A DNA stretch of 41,650 bases from Methanothrix harundinacea (GCA_002506535.1 DAXT01000008.1:1-41650); one strand, 5' to 3'. Positions 1 to 8,449 are shown, counted from the first letter of the stretch. Numbers and translations are program-made. The notes: generated from the sequence alone by a model not told the origin.

Positions 1-219
1 AATAGTTAGGTTCATGACTATAATCAACGCCTTCCTGAGCCGCTGCCTGCGCCTCAATACGCCATTCATATTGAAAAGACTCATCCCCTATGATATTTAG
101 ACATCCATCTCATCATCCACCGGAGGTAAGGTCTGCCGGGGTCTTTCACCCGAGCAGACCTGCGGCCTCTATTAAGCAGATCGGATTCCATCTGCGGGCC
201 GGTGCCTTTGAACCTCTTT
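1..219. other. Non-coding or degenerate edge region with a hairpin
   Basis: No convincing gene is seen. An 11-bp stem-loop lies at 130-160 (GGTCTGC-CGGG paired with CCCG-A-GCAGACC, one bulged A). It sits about 60 nt beyond the end of the PIN gene, but no T-run follows it on the minus strand, so it is not a clear terminator. On the minus strand a short protein-like frame (105 to the edge) has no start codon and a stop just upstream; it could be a gene remnant. Confidence 0.4.
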
Positions 220-720
220 TCATCCCAACCTGACACCCAGCATGCGCATCATCTGAAACGTGTCAACATACTCAACACCGAAAGCTTTGCATGCGTTCGG
301 GATCATAATTTCATTCTTTGCCTCGGGACGGAACTGCTCATGGGTGACCACGATGCAATCCTTGGCCAACGCATACGCCACCAGCCAACTATCCGGCGCA
401 TCGGCAAACTTGGCTTTAGCTGCTCCGGTGAACTGAGTCTGACTTTGGGACCAGACCATGATCTCGCGGTAAGCCTCGGTTACCTCCTCGTCGTCTGTTG
501 AGGCGAAGAACTCATGAAAACTGCCACTGCCCCAATCTGCAAGCTCGTCGCCACTCCGCTCAAGCTCAATCTCAACGCGGTCGATGCTAAGCAGCCTGTC
601 GTTTTTGGCATTATTAATAAGCGCCATCCAAAAGAACGGCGCAATGTCGAAGGCATAGTAGCGACGATGCGTCTCGATGAAGATGTTGGCATCGAGAAGA
701 AAGGGGCGAGAGGAGGTCAC
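220..720 (-). CDS. DUF4411 family PIN-like protein (putative toxin nuclease)
   Basis: A 166-aa protein of the DUF4411 type, a PIN-domain branch. The N-terminal FLLDANIFIE carries the first acidic residue (D10). E50 and D110 (in PDSWLV) fit the other metal-binding acids, and VVTHEQ followed by IPNACKAFGV is the usual C-terminal block. PIN proteins are Mg-dependent RNases, often toxins; activity here is inferred. The GTG start overlaps the stop of the upstream peptidase frame (GTGA), so the pair was built for coupled translation. In this family the partner is commonly an ImmA/IrrE protein; here that partner is broken while this gene is intact. Confidence 0.85.
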   Translation of the reverse strand: MTSSRPFLLDANIFIETHRRYYAFDIAPFFWMALINNAKNDRLLSIDRVEIELERSGDELADWGSGSFHEFFASTDDEEVTEAYREIMVWSQSQTQFTGAAKAKFADAPDSWLVAYALAKDCIVVTHEQFRPEAKNEIMIPNACKAFGVEYVDTFQMMRMLGVRLG

Positions 721-1870
721 GGGGCTCCTCCGGCGGCGAGGGATTGAGCATATCTCTCAAAGGTGTTTCCGTAGAGCTCTGTAAGATGATACGCATCACG
801 ATAAAGAAGTCTGCCTTCCCTGACAGCACCTACAACTACCCTAGCAAAGCGTCGCCCTATTCTCAAGTTCTGGTTGGCATAGAAATTACCGCCTTCCTGG
901 CCCTGGCTGGCGGCAGCTACCCGCTCTTTTATCTGATAGTCTTGGTAAAAATCTATATACTCGTTTTTCGTGATGAGCCCTAGATCTAACGCTCGGCGGA
1001 CGACGACGAGTTCGCTAACCTTAAAATGGCGAGCTACAGCCTGATAGGGCACCTGCTCTTTCTTCACGGAAGGCCAGAAGTCCCTCAGCTGACCTTTAGG
1101 TACTAAAAACTCCGCAGCAACGCGGTTACATGCCAGCTCAGTTTTATCGTCAGCGGGCTGAAGTTCTCGCAGGTCAAAGGCGGCACTGCTGCCAAACCAC
1201 ACATGGGCCAGCTCGTGAGCCAGGGTGAACATCTGGGCGGCCTTGCCATCTGCGCCGTTTACAAAGACCAGCGGCGCTTAATCGTCCACCAGGACGAAGC
1301 CTCGAAACTCGGCGGGTCCAGCTTCCGATGGGTATTGTTGCCAACAATGCCGTTCACCACCACCAGGATTCCAGCTTCCTCCATCCTGCTTCGAAGCTGC
1401 CGGAGCGCGTCCGTCCAGGTGCGGTTATCGGCAGCCCATCCGTCAGCGAGGCCCAGCATATCCCGCATATCGAGGGCGAGCCGCTCAGGCTCGTCATTCA
1501 GGGATGCCGAACGGACGAAGCCCAGAGGTTCGCTTCCCTCTTCGATCAGATATTCCCGCATCCAGGCCTGGCGCCGCTCCATCATCTGGACCGTCTCCAG
1601 GAGGTCGGGGCTGGGGCGGTGAGGACTCCCTTCGCCGAGGGTGCGGTAATGGGGGATGGAAAGTCTCTCTTCAGGAGGTTCGGAAAGGAAGAAGTATCCC
1701 AGGGGGGTCGAGGTGGCCTTCGCGAGATCCTCAAGCTGAAGGAGCGTCGGCTGGATTTCGCCGCTCAGCCACTCGGGGAGCTTGGGAAACCTCCGCTCAA
1801 GGAGAGCCCTATTGCCCGAGCGCTCCAGCGCCCACACAAGGACGGGACCACTAACAGGGATTCGAGTCAT
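717..1870 (-). pseudogene. ImmA/IrrE metallopeptidase gene, frameshifted and with an in-frame stop
   Basis: Two frames together make one ImmA/IrrE-type protein of about 380 residues. The N-terminal part (1870-1259) has the helical region and SEPPEERLSIPHYRT. The C-terminal part (from about 1310 to 717) has the zinc motif HELAH. Around 1311-1316 one base appears missing: the frame switches between KLDP and EFRGFVLVDD. In the restored frame a TAA at 1278-1280 falls where the family usually has an aromatic residue before APLVFVN. Two independent lesions argue for real decay rather than one sequencing error. An ATG at 1232 could still give a 171-aa fragment containing HELAH. In intact modules this protein is the likely antitoxin or regulator of the PIN partner. 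Confidence 0.8.
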
Positions 1871-1986
1871 ACAGCACGATCCTTGATAATCAAGCCTTCG
1901 ACTTTCAGATTCGTCATTGTGGACTCAGCAAGGCAGATCGCCCAAATCGCAGGGTCTATGATGAGGACCTCGCTTGCCAGTCTCAT
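1867..1986 (-). CDS. Possible 39-aa ORF coupled to the ImmA/IrrE gene
   Basis: An ORF from ATG at 1986 to TGA at 1867-1869. Its stop overlaps the ATG of the peptidase gene (ATGA), the same coupling seen at the next junction. An in-frame TAG lies five codons upstream, so it cannot be much longer. The residues (for example IIDPAIWAICLAEST and KVEGLIIKDRAV) do not match a family I recognise. It could be a tiny antitoxin component, a remnant of a longer gene, or chance. Confidence 0.3.
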   Translation of the reverse strand: MRLASEVLIIDPAIWAICLAESTMTNLKVEGLIIKDRAV

Positions 1987-2191
1987 GACTATAGATTCCT
2001 ATATTCCATGAGCAACAAGTAAGTTAAATTTGTTTTGCAGAGCCGTATATCACCAGGATGATATCGAGGTATGTAAGTCATAGAATCAAGTTTATGACGT
2101 CAGTCTAACGCCACTCGCCCAGATGGCAAACCCGGTAGGGGTGTCAAAGATTAGCAGATGAGTTGTTGTCAAAGATAAGCGGTAAAAGAAG
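1987..2191. other. Intergenic region between the toxin module and tRNA-Ser
   Basis: No gene is seen. Two near-identical 13-nt stretches occur in the same orientation about 31 nt apart (gtcaaagattagc near 2138-2150 and gtcaaagataagc near 2169-2181). The region is AT-richer than the array beyond the tRNA. It may mark an old insertion boundary, but I find no integrase and no copy of the tRNA end. Confidence 0.35.
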
Positions 2192-2287
2192 CGCCGAGGG
2201 GGAGATTCGAACTCCCGCGACCCTTGCGAATCACAAGCTTTCAGTACAGAATTCCAGGCTTGCGCCTTACCACTAGACTACCTCGGC
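2192..2287 (-). tRNA. tRNA-Ser(GGA) with a 12-nt anticodon-loop intron
   Basis: The acceptor stem GCCGAGG/CCTCGGC, T arm GGGAG-TTCGAAT-CTCCC and discriminator G are all present. The anticodon stem CAAGC/GCTTG encloses 19 nt instead of 7, starting CTGGAA. Removing ttctgtactgaa (2240-2251) leaves the loop CTGGAAA with anticodon GGA, which puts the intron at the standard 37/38 site. A variable arm (GATTC-GCAA-GGGTC) makes it class II, as expected for serine. Its 5' end lies only 4 nt after the cbf5 stop, so it is probably transcribed with that gene and cut out afterwards. The exact splice point is inferred from geometry. Confidence 0.85.
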
Positions 2288-2291
2288 ACGA

Positions 2292-3290
2292 TTAAGTTTT
2301 TTTAGACCACAGCCTCGGATACGTCCCGGGGGCCATGACGACCCGCGAGGTCCGCGCCACGATCCCGGAGGAGGAGTTCATCATATCCTCGCTTCCCATG
2401 GCGGCCGCGGCCACGGCAACAGCCTCTCCTTTCAGGGTATAAATAACTACCTTCTCCCCCTCCTTGATGCCCGACTCAAGCTGGAGGAGCCCCGGCGCCG
2501 CCAGGGGGGCGCCGTGACAGATGGCGTCGACGGCGCCGTCGCCGACGACGATGGACGGCATATGCCTCAGGGCCGCCTCTACCGGCAGGACCGCCCGCCG
2601 CAGAAGGGTCTCGTCGCCGGTCTCCCGCCAGATCTCTTTGCCGTCCTTGAGGTCCTGGAGGGTCACCAGGGTCTCGTCTTCTCGGAAGGGGCCGGACCGA
2701 GTCCTTCGCAGCTCCTCCATGTGGGCCCCCGTCCCCAGGGCGAGGCCTATGTCGTGGCAGAGCTTTCTTATGTAGGTACCGGCCTCGCAGCCGACCCGCA
2801 TCAGGACTCTGGGGCCGTCGATCTCCATCACCTCCAGGTAGTATACCTCCCTGAGCCGCAGCTCCCTTTTTACGCTGGACTTGAGGGGAGGGCGCTGGTA
2901 TATCTCCCCCTGGAACTCGCAGCAGGCCTCGAGGATCCTCTTTCGGGGGAGGGTGGCGTGGAGGCGCATCAGGCAGATGTACTCCTTCCCGGCGGAGAGG
3001 AGGGTCTCCACCACCCGGGTCGAGTCGCCGACCATGATGGGGAGGATCCCCGTCACTTTGGGGTCGAGGGTTCCGCTGTGGCCGACGCTCTCGATCTCCA
3101 GGATCCCCTTCACCCAGGCGGCCACCTCGTGGCTGGTGGGGCCCGAGGGCTTGTCCAGGTTTATGCAGCCGAGGCTTATGTGAAGATCAAGGGGTCGCCG
3201 GCCCGGGAGAAAACCGCGGGTCGGGTCGGTCCTCCCTTCTTTCCGGACGAGGGTCTCCCTGACCCGGTCAGACGGCAGATTTCCCGTCAT
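2292..3290 (-). CDS. cbf5: tRNA/rRNA pseudouridine synthase Cbf5 (TruB family)
   Basis: The 332-aa catalytic subunit of the archaeal H/ACA RNP, which turns uridine into pseudouridine in rRNA and can act on tRNA U55. The HSGTLDP motif holds the catalytic aspartate (D76), preceded by DKPSGPTSHEV. The last 80 or so residues are a PUA domain. The archaeal N-terminal extension (LPSDRVRETLVRK) supports the ATG at 3290, which overlaps the end of cmk by 23 nt. It is the last protein gene of the ribosomal array and abuts tRNA-Ser. Confidence 0.95.
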   Translation of the reverse strand: MTGNLPSDRVRETLVRKEGRTDPTRGFLPGRRPLDLHISLGCINLDKPSGPTSHEVAAWVKGILEIESVGHSGTLDPKVTGILPIMVGDSTRVVETLLSAGKEYICLMRLHATLPRKRILEACCEFQGEIYQRPPLKSSVKRELRLREVYYLEVMEIDGPRVLMRVGCEAGTYIRKLCHDIGLALGTGAHMEELRRTRSGPFREDETLVTLQDLKDGKEIWRETGDETLLRRAVLPVEAALRHMPSIVVGDGAVDAICHGAPLAAPGLLQLESGIKEGEKVVIYTLKGEAVAVAAAAMGSEDMMNSSSGIVARTSRVVMAPGTYPRLWSKKT

Positions 3291-3810
3291 CTCTGATAGA
3301 CCTCACTGCGGCCAGGACGATGGAGACGACCCCCCTCTCGTCCCAGGTCCCGGTATCTATGACCAGGTCGTAGACGGAGAAGTCGCTCATGTCTATATTG
3401 TAATACTTCTCGTACCGTCTAGCCTCGCACTCTTCCCGGACCCTCGACTCCCGGAGGGCGTCCTCCACCAGCTTCTTCTCCCGGGATGCTATCCTCTCGG
3501 CCCTCACCATTCTATCGGCCTTGAGGAGGATCTTCATGTCCGCATCGAGGATGTGGCCCGCGAGCCGCCCCTCGAAGATACCCCCAGCCTCCGCAGCCAT
3601 GGCCCTCTGGGCGTCGTCGATGATATAGTCGATCTCCGGCCCCGCCTCGGCGATCCGTCCCAGCTCTGCGACGGATACCCCCCGATCGGCGGCGATCTTT
3701 CTGAAAAGATCTCCCGAATTGACCCAGCGGAGGGAAAGCTCCCTGGCGAGGATCCGGGATAGGGTGCTGGTGCCCGTCCCCGGTGAGCCGCTCACGGTGA
3801 TTATCATCAT
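3268..3810 (-). CDS. cmk: Cytidylate kinase (archaeal type)
   Basis: A 180-aa NMP kinase that phosphorylates CMP/dCMP with ATP. The P-loop GSPGTGTST is at the N-terminus, then LRWVNSGDLFRKIA, a substrate-binding part, and EGRLAGHIL. The reading frame extends 58 residues further upstream, but ATG at 3810 overlaps the preceding stop (ATGATGA) and gives the expected MMIITVSG start. It lies between the DUF106 insertase and cbf5, its usual place in euryarchaeal ribosomal arrays. Confidence 0.93.
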   Translation of the reverse strand: MMIITVSGSPGTGTSTLSRILARELSLRWVNSGDLFRKIAADRGVSVAELGRIAEAGPEIDYIIDDAQRAMAAEAGGIFEGRLAGHILDADMKILLKADRMVRAERIASREKKLVEDALRESRVREECEARRYEKYYNIDMSDFSVYDLVIDTGTWDERGVVSIVLAAVRSIRDDGKSAV

Positions 3811-4412
3811 AAACCGCCGATGTTGAGAGCTTTTCTTATGATCTGAGATACCGGTATCGAGCAGATGAAGTACCAGTAGAACCAGTAGAATATGGGGCCT
3901 ATTACGGTATCGGAGATGGAGTGGACCCCCCAGAAGGGGAAGGTCAGGAAGATGGCGTGCTCGTCGATGTAGAGGTAAGCCCACATGAAGAGGGGTATCG
4001 ATACGATACCTATGTAGGCCATCGGCTTCAGCTGCATCTTCATCATCTTGGACTGATCTCCCAGCATCTCCCTCTGCTGGACCTGAAGCTGCTGCTGGCG
4101 GGCCTTATCTCCGGCGAGCTGCGCCTCCCGAAACTCCCTCTGGAAGGACTTCATCTTATCTTGCTGCCCGCGGAGGTAGTCCCAGTCCATGGTGTACTTC
4201 TGGATGAGGCTCGCATAAAGGCCGGTGACCGCCGCCAGGGCGAAGAGGACGATGTGGAAGGGGAGGATCCCGGGGAGCCACCCCAGGACCGCGTTCATAA
4301 CCTCCCCCATCCAGTGCCTGAACTCTGCGCTCACCATGATCCCCACCATCAGGGCGGTGCCGACCCCCAGGAGGAGGAAGGTGATCGACTTCTCAAACTC
4401 GTCCGTCTTCAT
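3807..4412 (-). CDS. DUF106 membrane protein (Oxa1/EMC3-like insertase)
   Basis: A 201-aa membrane protein. One TM segment is near the N-terminus, a second follows around residues 40-60, a charged coiled-coil stretch (about 75-115, DKMKSFQREFREAQ) comes next, and two more TM segments follow. This is the layout of archaeal DUF106, the homologue of eukaryotic EMC3/TMCO1 and bacterial YidC, which insert membrane proteins. It follows secY directly, which fits a shared role at the translocon. The function is known only by homology. Confidence 0.88.
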   Translation of the reverse strand: MKTDEFEKSITFLLLGVGTALMVGIMVSAEFRHWMGEVMNAVLGWLPGILPFHIVLFALAAVTGLYASLIQKYTMDWDYLRGQQDKMKSFQREFREAQLAGDKARQQQLQVQQREMLGDQSKMMKMQLKPMAYIGIVSIPLFMWAYLYIDEHAIFLTFPFWGVHSISDTVIGPIFYWFYWYFICSIPVSQIIRKALNIGGL

Positions 4413-4414
4413 GG

Positions 4415-6028
4415 CTACTCACCGAAGAACCTGCGCATCATCGGATACATCTCCTGGATCTGCTCGCTGGCGATCTGCTCATAGAGCCTGTAGGTGATGG
4501 AGACCGCCAGGAGCAGGCCGGTCCCGCCGGCGCCGCCGAGGGTCCCAAGGAGGCTCGCCACCAGGGTCAATAGCCCTATGATGACGCCGCCGATGACCGT
4601 CACCTTGGGGATGTACCTGCCGAGGATCTTCTCGATGCTTACGGCGGACCTCCTGTGGCCAGGGACCTGGAGACCTGAGGCGTGGATCTTGGCCGCGACG
4701 CTCTTGGCCCCCATCCCGGTAGTCTCGATCCAGAATATGGCGAAGATGACACCCCCGGCGATCAGAACGGCGGCGTCGGTCAATACGTGGAGCCAGATCT
4801 GCCATCCAGCGATGGGGTCGAGCCCCAAAAGCTCCATCCCGGGGTAGCTGGCGGTTACGAGGCTCGGTATCCAGTCATGGGGGGTGTTTATCGGCGAGAG
4901 GTAGTACATGAGGCCCGATATCGGCATCGGTGATGAGGCGCTGACGAGCTCTCCTGTTACCATATCGTAGCTTGATGTGGACGTGAAGGTTCCCAGGATG
5001 CTCGAATAGGCGGTATAGACTATGTTCACCCCTGAAGCGGAATCAGTGGTAGTGGCCGTGGTGGTGTGTCCGATCTTGCCTGCCAGGAGGACGCCGATCA
5101 TCTGGATGTTCGCCTGGAGGGCCCTCACCAGGATCATGGGAAGGACGCTGGCGTATATCAGCTTGACGGGAAACCTGCCACGAGCGCCTCTGACAGCGCT
5201 GTGAGCGAGGGGTATCTCCACCCTCGTGCTCTCCACGAAGACAACGAATAGGATGATCACTATGGTGGTGATCAGCGCCAGGATTCCGCCATCTATGAAG
5301 ACCCGCTCGAGGCCGGAGGCGGTGAATACGTCCTCAAGCCCCAGAACGTTGTTTGTGAATATGAAGATCCATTTTGGGATTATCCCTATCGGTAGGCCCT
5401 GGTCACCGATCGTCCAGTTGAACATGCCCGTGATCAGCTGCTGGCTGACCCCGGCGACGATGAAGAGGCCGACCCCCGAACCGATCCCCCACTTGCTGAC
5501 GATCTCGTCCATGAAGAGGATGAGAACTCCGCCGATGCAGATCTGTACGAATATCAGTAAGGATATCATCCCCAGGGAGACGCCCATAGACGCCGCCAGC
5601 CCTGGATCGGGGAGAAGGTAGCCTCCTAGGACCTGGGGGAGCCCCTCTACGACGATCATGACCAAGACCAGGAGCTTCTGGGTCCCCTGGAAGATGGCCT
5701 GATCCCGGGGATCGGTCAGGTCGAGCTTTATGATGCCGGCCCCCACCAGGAGCTGCAGGACGATGGAGGCCGTTACTATCGGCCCTATCCCCAGGAGCAT
5801 CAGAGAGCCGAAGGAGCCGGCGAAGAAGGCCCGGTACATCCCGAAGAGGTCTATGGATGCCGGAGATAGGCCGAAGAGGGATACGTTGCCGAGGGCGAGG
5901 TAGAGGACGAGGATTCCCACAGTCCAGCTGAGCTTCTTCTTGAAGTGGACGTGACCTTCGGGCCTCTCCACGGCAGGGAGCCTCCTCACGAAGGGCTCGA
6001 TCGCGTAGAAGAAGCTTTGCTGATTCAT
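4415..6028 (-). CDS. secY: Preprotein translocase subunit SecY
   Basis: The 537-aa channel subunit of the SecYE-beta translocon. About ten TM segments are visible, along with family landmarks: GMYRAFFAGSFGSLMLLGIGP-type text near TM2, HSAVRGARGRFPVKLIYASVLP in the TM5-TM6 cytosolic loop, and a long external loop before TM7. The ATG overlaps the uL15 stop (ATGA). Many euryarchaea place adenylate kinase right after secY; here DUF106 follows 2 nt after the stop. Confidence 0.97.
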   Translation of the reverse strand: MNQQSFFYAIEPFVRRLPAVERPEGHVHFKKKLSWTVGILVLYLALGNVSLFGLSPASIDLFGMYRAFFAGSFGSLMLLGIGPIVTASIVLQLLVGAGIIKLDLTDPRDQAIFQGTQKLLVLVMIVVEGLPQVLGGYLLPDPGLAASMGVSLGMISLLIFVQICIGGVLILFMDEIVSKWGIGSGVGLFIVAGVSQQLITGMFNWTIGDQGLPIGIIPKWIFIFTNNVLGLEDVFTASGLERVFIDGGILALITTIVIILFVVFVESTRVEIPLAHSAVRGARGRFPVKLIYASVLPMILVRALQANIQMIGVLLAGKIGHTTTATTTDSASGVNIVYTAYSSILGTFTSTSSYDMVTGELVSASSPMPISGLMYYLSPINTPHDWIPSLVTASYPGMELLGLDPIAGWQIWLHVLTDAAVLIAGGVIFAIFWIETTGMGAKSVAAKIHASGLQVPGHRRSAVSIEKILGRYIPKVTVIGGVIIGLLTLVASLLGTLGGAGGTGLLLAVSITYRLYEQIASEQIQEMYPMMRRFFGE

Positions 6029-6402
6029 GATACCACTACTTCACCGCCAGCTCCTTCGATCTTCTCCCTGGCGGCAACGGAGAAGGCTTTTGCCGTGACG
6101 GTGACGGGCCTATAGAGGTTGCCTCTCCCCAGAACCTTCTTTCTTCCCAGGTCGAGGCGGCCGTCGTCGCAGGCCATCGAATCAAGCTCGCCGACGTTGA
6201 CGATATCGAGATCGATGGCGTTGGGCCGGGTGAAACCGTGCTTGCCCATCGTCCTGCCACGCATCATATCCCTTACGAAATGATGCTTACAACCGCCTGC
6301 ATTGCCGCGGCCTCCCCTCGATCCACCGCCTCTGCGGTTCTTGTGGGTGCCGCCGCCGCAGGTCCTGCTCCCTCGAAACTTCTTCAGCTTGCTTTTAGGC
6401 AT
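6025..6402 (-). CDS. rpl15: 50S ribosomal protein uL15
   Basis: 125 aa. The basic glycine-rich N-terminus (KKFRGSRTCGGGTHKNRRG) and the late GRKKVLGRGNLYRPVTVTAKAFS block are typical of archaeal L15, which packs into 23S rRNA. It lies between uL30 and secY in the conserved spc-type order. Its stop overlaps the secY start. Confidence 0.96.
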   Translation of the reverse strand: MPKSKLKKFRGSRTCGGGTHKNRRGGGSRGGRGNAGGCKHHFVRDMMRGRTMGKHGFTRPNAIDLDIVNVGELDSMACDDGRLDLGRKKVLGRGNLYRPVTVTAKAFSVAAREKIEGAGGEVVVS

Positions 6403-6406
6403 GGTC

Positions 6407-6868
6407 CTACCTCATCTTCCAGATAAGATCTGAGATCGACTCGTGATAACCGAGCTCTCCGCCCTCTTTGACGGTCTTCTTCGTGCCGCGGTGCCCCTTT
6501 CTCGGCGGGTGAAGCCTGAAGACCGGCTTTACCCCCGCTTCCTGGAAGCTCGATGCGCCGGCGTAGACCGCCGAGGCGAACTCCCCGATGGTCCCGTAGG
6601 AGGTCTTCTCCTTGATGAACTGGTCTGTCAAACGCCTGTTGCCGCTCAACCTGCCGCGCATCTCCAGGATCGACGCGAAAGCCTCCTCGTCGATCTCTCC
6701 CCAGGCGACGTAGTCCTTCACCTTCTGGATCATCCCCCTGTAGTGGGGGCTCTCAGGGACCACAACGCAGTGGTTGACCCTATGAAGTCGGAGCATCTTG
6801 AGGGTATCCTTGATATCGGGCTTCGTCTTGATGGACCCCCGCAGTCTCACTATCGCATACATCGTCAT
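6407..6868 (-). CDS. rpl30: 50S ribosomal protein uL30
   Basis: 153 aa, the long archaeal/eukaryotic L30 (L7) form. It starts with MYAIVRLRG preceded by two residues and has LRLHRVNHCVVVPESPHYRGMI and a C-terminal FRLHPPRKGHRGTKK segment. ATG at 6868 overlaps the uS5 stop (ATGA), and a second ATG two codons later is possible. Confidence 0.96.
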   Translation of the reverse strand: MTMYAIVRLRGSIKTKPDIKDTLKMLRLHRVNHCVVVPESPHYRGMIQKVKDYVAWGEIDEEAFASILEMRGRLSGNRRLTDQFIKEKTSYGTIGEFASAVYAGASSFQEAGVKPVFRLHPPRKGHRGTKKTVKEGGELGYHESISDLIWKMR

Positions 6869-7473
6869 ACCCTCATGGTGACGGTATTCCGCAGCGCGTT
6901 GTATGTGGCCTTGGCGAAGTTGAGGGTGGTCCTGGTGTTACCCGAGGACTTCGTCCAGACGTCCTGGATCCCGCCCATCTCCATCACCTTCTTGGCGGTA
7001 TCTCCCGCCGCGATCCCCAGGCCCCGTGGTGCAGGGATGAGGGTTATCGAGACAGATCCCGCCTTTCCTATCACCTCGAAGGGGACGGTGTGGCCTGCGC
7101 CGCAGCCGCATTCCCAGCTGCCACAGCCGCGCTGCACTTTTATAATATTCAGCTTGGCGACGTCGATGCCTTTCCTTATGGCAGGACCCACCTGGTTGGC
7201 TCTCCCCTGGCCGATGCCGACGTAGCCGTCCTTATTTCCGACGATGACCGTCGCCCTGAACTTGACCCTTCGACCCGAGTCGGTCATCCTCTGGACCATG
7301 TTTATGTCCAGGACCTCGTCCTCAAGCCCGGGAAGGAGGGCGTCGACTATCCCCGCCTCTTTTATGGGGAGCCTCGACTTGAGCGCCTCTTCGAAGGTGG
7401 TGATATGCCCTTCGTAAACGAGCTTGCCCAGCTTGGTCTTGGGGACCCATTCCTCTCTATATTCCATCTTCAT
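6865..7473 (-). CDS. rps5: 30S ribosomal protein uS5
   Basis: 202 aa. The double-stranded RNA-binding N-domain holds RRVKFRATVIVGNKDGYVGIG, and the C-domain has PAPRGLGIAAGD, near-universal S5 text. It contributes to decoding accuracy at the mRNA entry site. ATG at 7473 comes shortly after the uL18 stop; a second ATG two codons in is an alternative. Confidence 0.96.
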   Translation of the reverse strand: MKMEYREEWVPKTKLGKLVYEGHITTFEEALKSRLPIKEAGIVDALLPGLEDEVLDINMVQRMTDSGRRVKFRATVIVGNKDGYVGIGQGRANQVGPAIRKGIDVAKLNIIKVQRGCGSWECGCGAGHTVPFEVIGKAGSVSITLIPAPRGLGIAAGDTAKKVMEMGGIQDVWTKSSGNTRTTLNFAKATYNALRNTVTMRV

Positions 7474-7477
7474 CTGC

Positions 7478-7987
7478 TCACCCCAATATCCTGTCGCGGG
7501 CAGCCTCGAACGAGGCCGTCAGCCCAACGCCCCTATAAGCTTCTATATCCTCGCCCCGGATCCTCCCATCTTTGGGGAAGATCTTCGGGCTGTGGGGAAC
7601 CGTTATCCCGGCGTCGACTACGCCTTTGAGGGCGGAGTATATCCTGTTGCCCCTGGTGTTGGCGTGGATCCCCATATCCAGAATCGCCTCGGTCTTGCCC
7701 ATCGCCTTCATCCTCTTGCCGAATAGAAGGCCGGCCAGGTACGATGCGGGGACGTTTCCGGTATTTCCTTCGTAGCCGAACTCTTTGAGCTCCCGGGAGT
7801 TGACCGTCAGGAGGGTCCGATCTCCAGCGGGCTCTGCGACGACGAGCTGCAAGATGATGTTCTTGTTCCCCTTTCTGATCACAAGCCTGGGCTTACGAGA
7901 AAGGATGAGCTTGTATCTGAAGTGATAATCAGTTCTGCCCTCTCTGCGCCTTCTGAAGGGCACTTTGTATCGCGGTCCCGTTGCCAT
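7478..7987 (-). CDS. rpl18: 50S ribosomal protein uL18
   Basis: 169 aa. The N-terminal GPRYKVPFRRRREGRTDYHFR and KPRLVIRKGNKNIILQ are signature L18 segments, used in binding 5S rRNA. The ATG overlaps the eL19 stop (TGATG). Length and order match other archaea. Confidence 0.96.
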   Translation of the reverse strand: MATGPRYKVPFRRRREGRTDYHFRYKLILSRKPRLVIRKGNKNIILQLVVAEPAGDRTLLTVNSRELKEFGYEGNTGNVPASYLAGLLFGKRMKAMGKTEAILDMGIHANTRGNRIYSALKGVVDAGITVPHSPKIFPKDGRIRGEDIEAYRGVGLTASFEAARDRILG

Positions 7988-8448
7988 CAGTCACTCCTCT
8001 TTAGAGCTTTTGCTTTGATGTACGCGTTGAGGTGGGATGTGCTCCGATATTCGCCGCCCTTGGCCTTCCGATAGAGCATCCTGTAGGTCTGACGGTCGAT
8101 ATCGCCACCTTCCCGCAGCTCCTTCAGCCTCCGACGAAGGGCCCGGATCTTGGTCATCCACATCTCCTTCCTGGGAGATCTCGACCCCTTGGCGCCCTTC
8201 CTCTTCCCCTGACCCTTCTGGTGGCCGTAGGCCCTCTTGGCGGCCCGCGCCCTGTATCTCGCGCGGCTGTTCCCCTTCTTCGGCTTAGCCTTGATATTTC
8301 CCGCCTCGATCTGGGCTCTTACGTCCTCTCGGGTGATGGCGTCGGCTATCTCTCCGGCGACGTCCGGATCGGGGTTGATCCAGATCCTGCTCTCCCCCGC
8401 CTCGAGGACCGATGCAGCAAGCCTCTTCTGGGTCGAAAAGTCCGCCAA
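7987..8448 (-). CDS. rpl19e: 50S ribosomal protein eL19
   Basis: 153 aa. It starts FSTQKRLAASVL and has the strongly basic middle RARYRARAAKRAYGHQKGQGKRKG, then WMTKIRALRRRLKELR, matching archaeal L19e. No ATG is available: the start must be TTG at 8448, one base after the eL32 stop, so translation probably depends on coupling. Confidence 0.95.
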   Translation of the reverse strand: MADFSTQKRLAASVLEAGESRIWINPDPDVAGEIADAITREDVRAQIEAGNIKAKPKKGNSRARYRARAAKRAYGHQKGQGKRKGAKGSRSPRKEMWMTKIRALRRRLKELREGGDIDRQTYRMLYRKAKGGEYRSTSHLNAYIKAKALKRSD

Positions 8449-8449
8449 C

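Noticed and set aside
1..105. Minus-strand frame at the left edge with a protein-like composition
   Set aside because: It has no start codon and a stop directly upstream, and is too short to assign; possibly a remnant.
1..2287. Integrated element using tRNA-Ser as attachment site
   Set aside because: No integrase and no repeated copy of the tRNA 3' end can be seen in the window.
2514..3296. Long plus-strand ORF opposite cbf5, and similar long ORFs opposite secY, topA and mcrA
   Set aside because: These are mirror frames of strongly conserved genes in GC-rich DNA, with no ribosome-binding site or family match.
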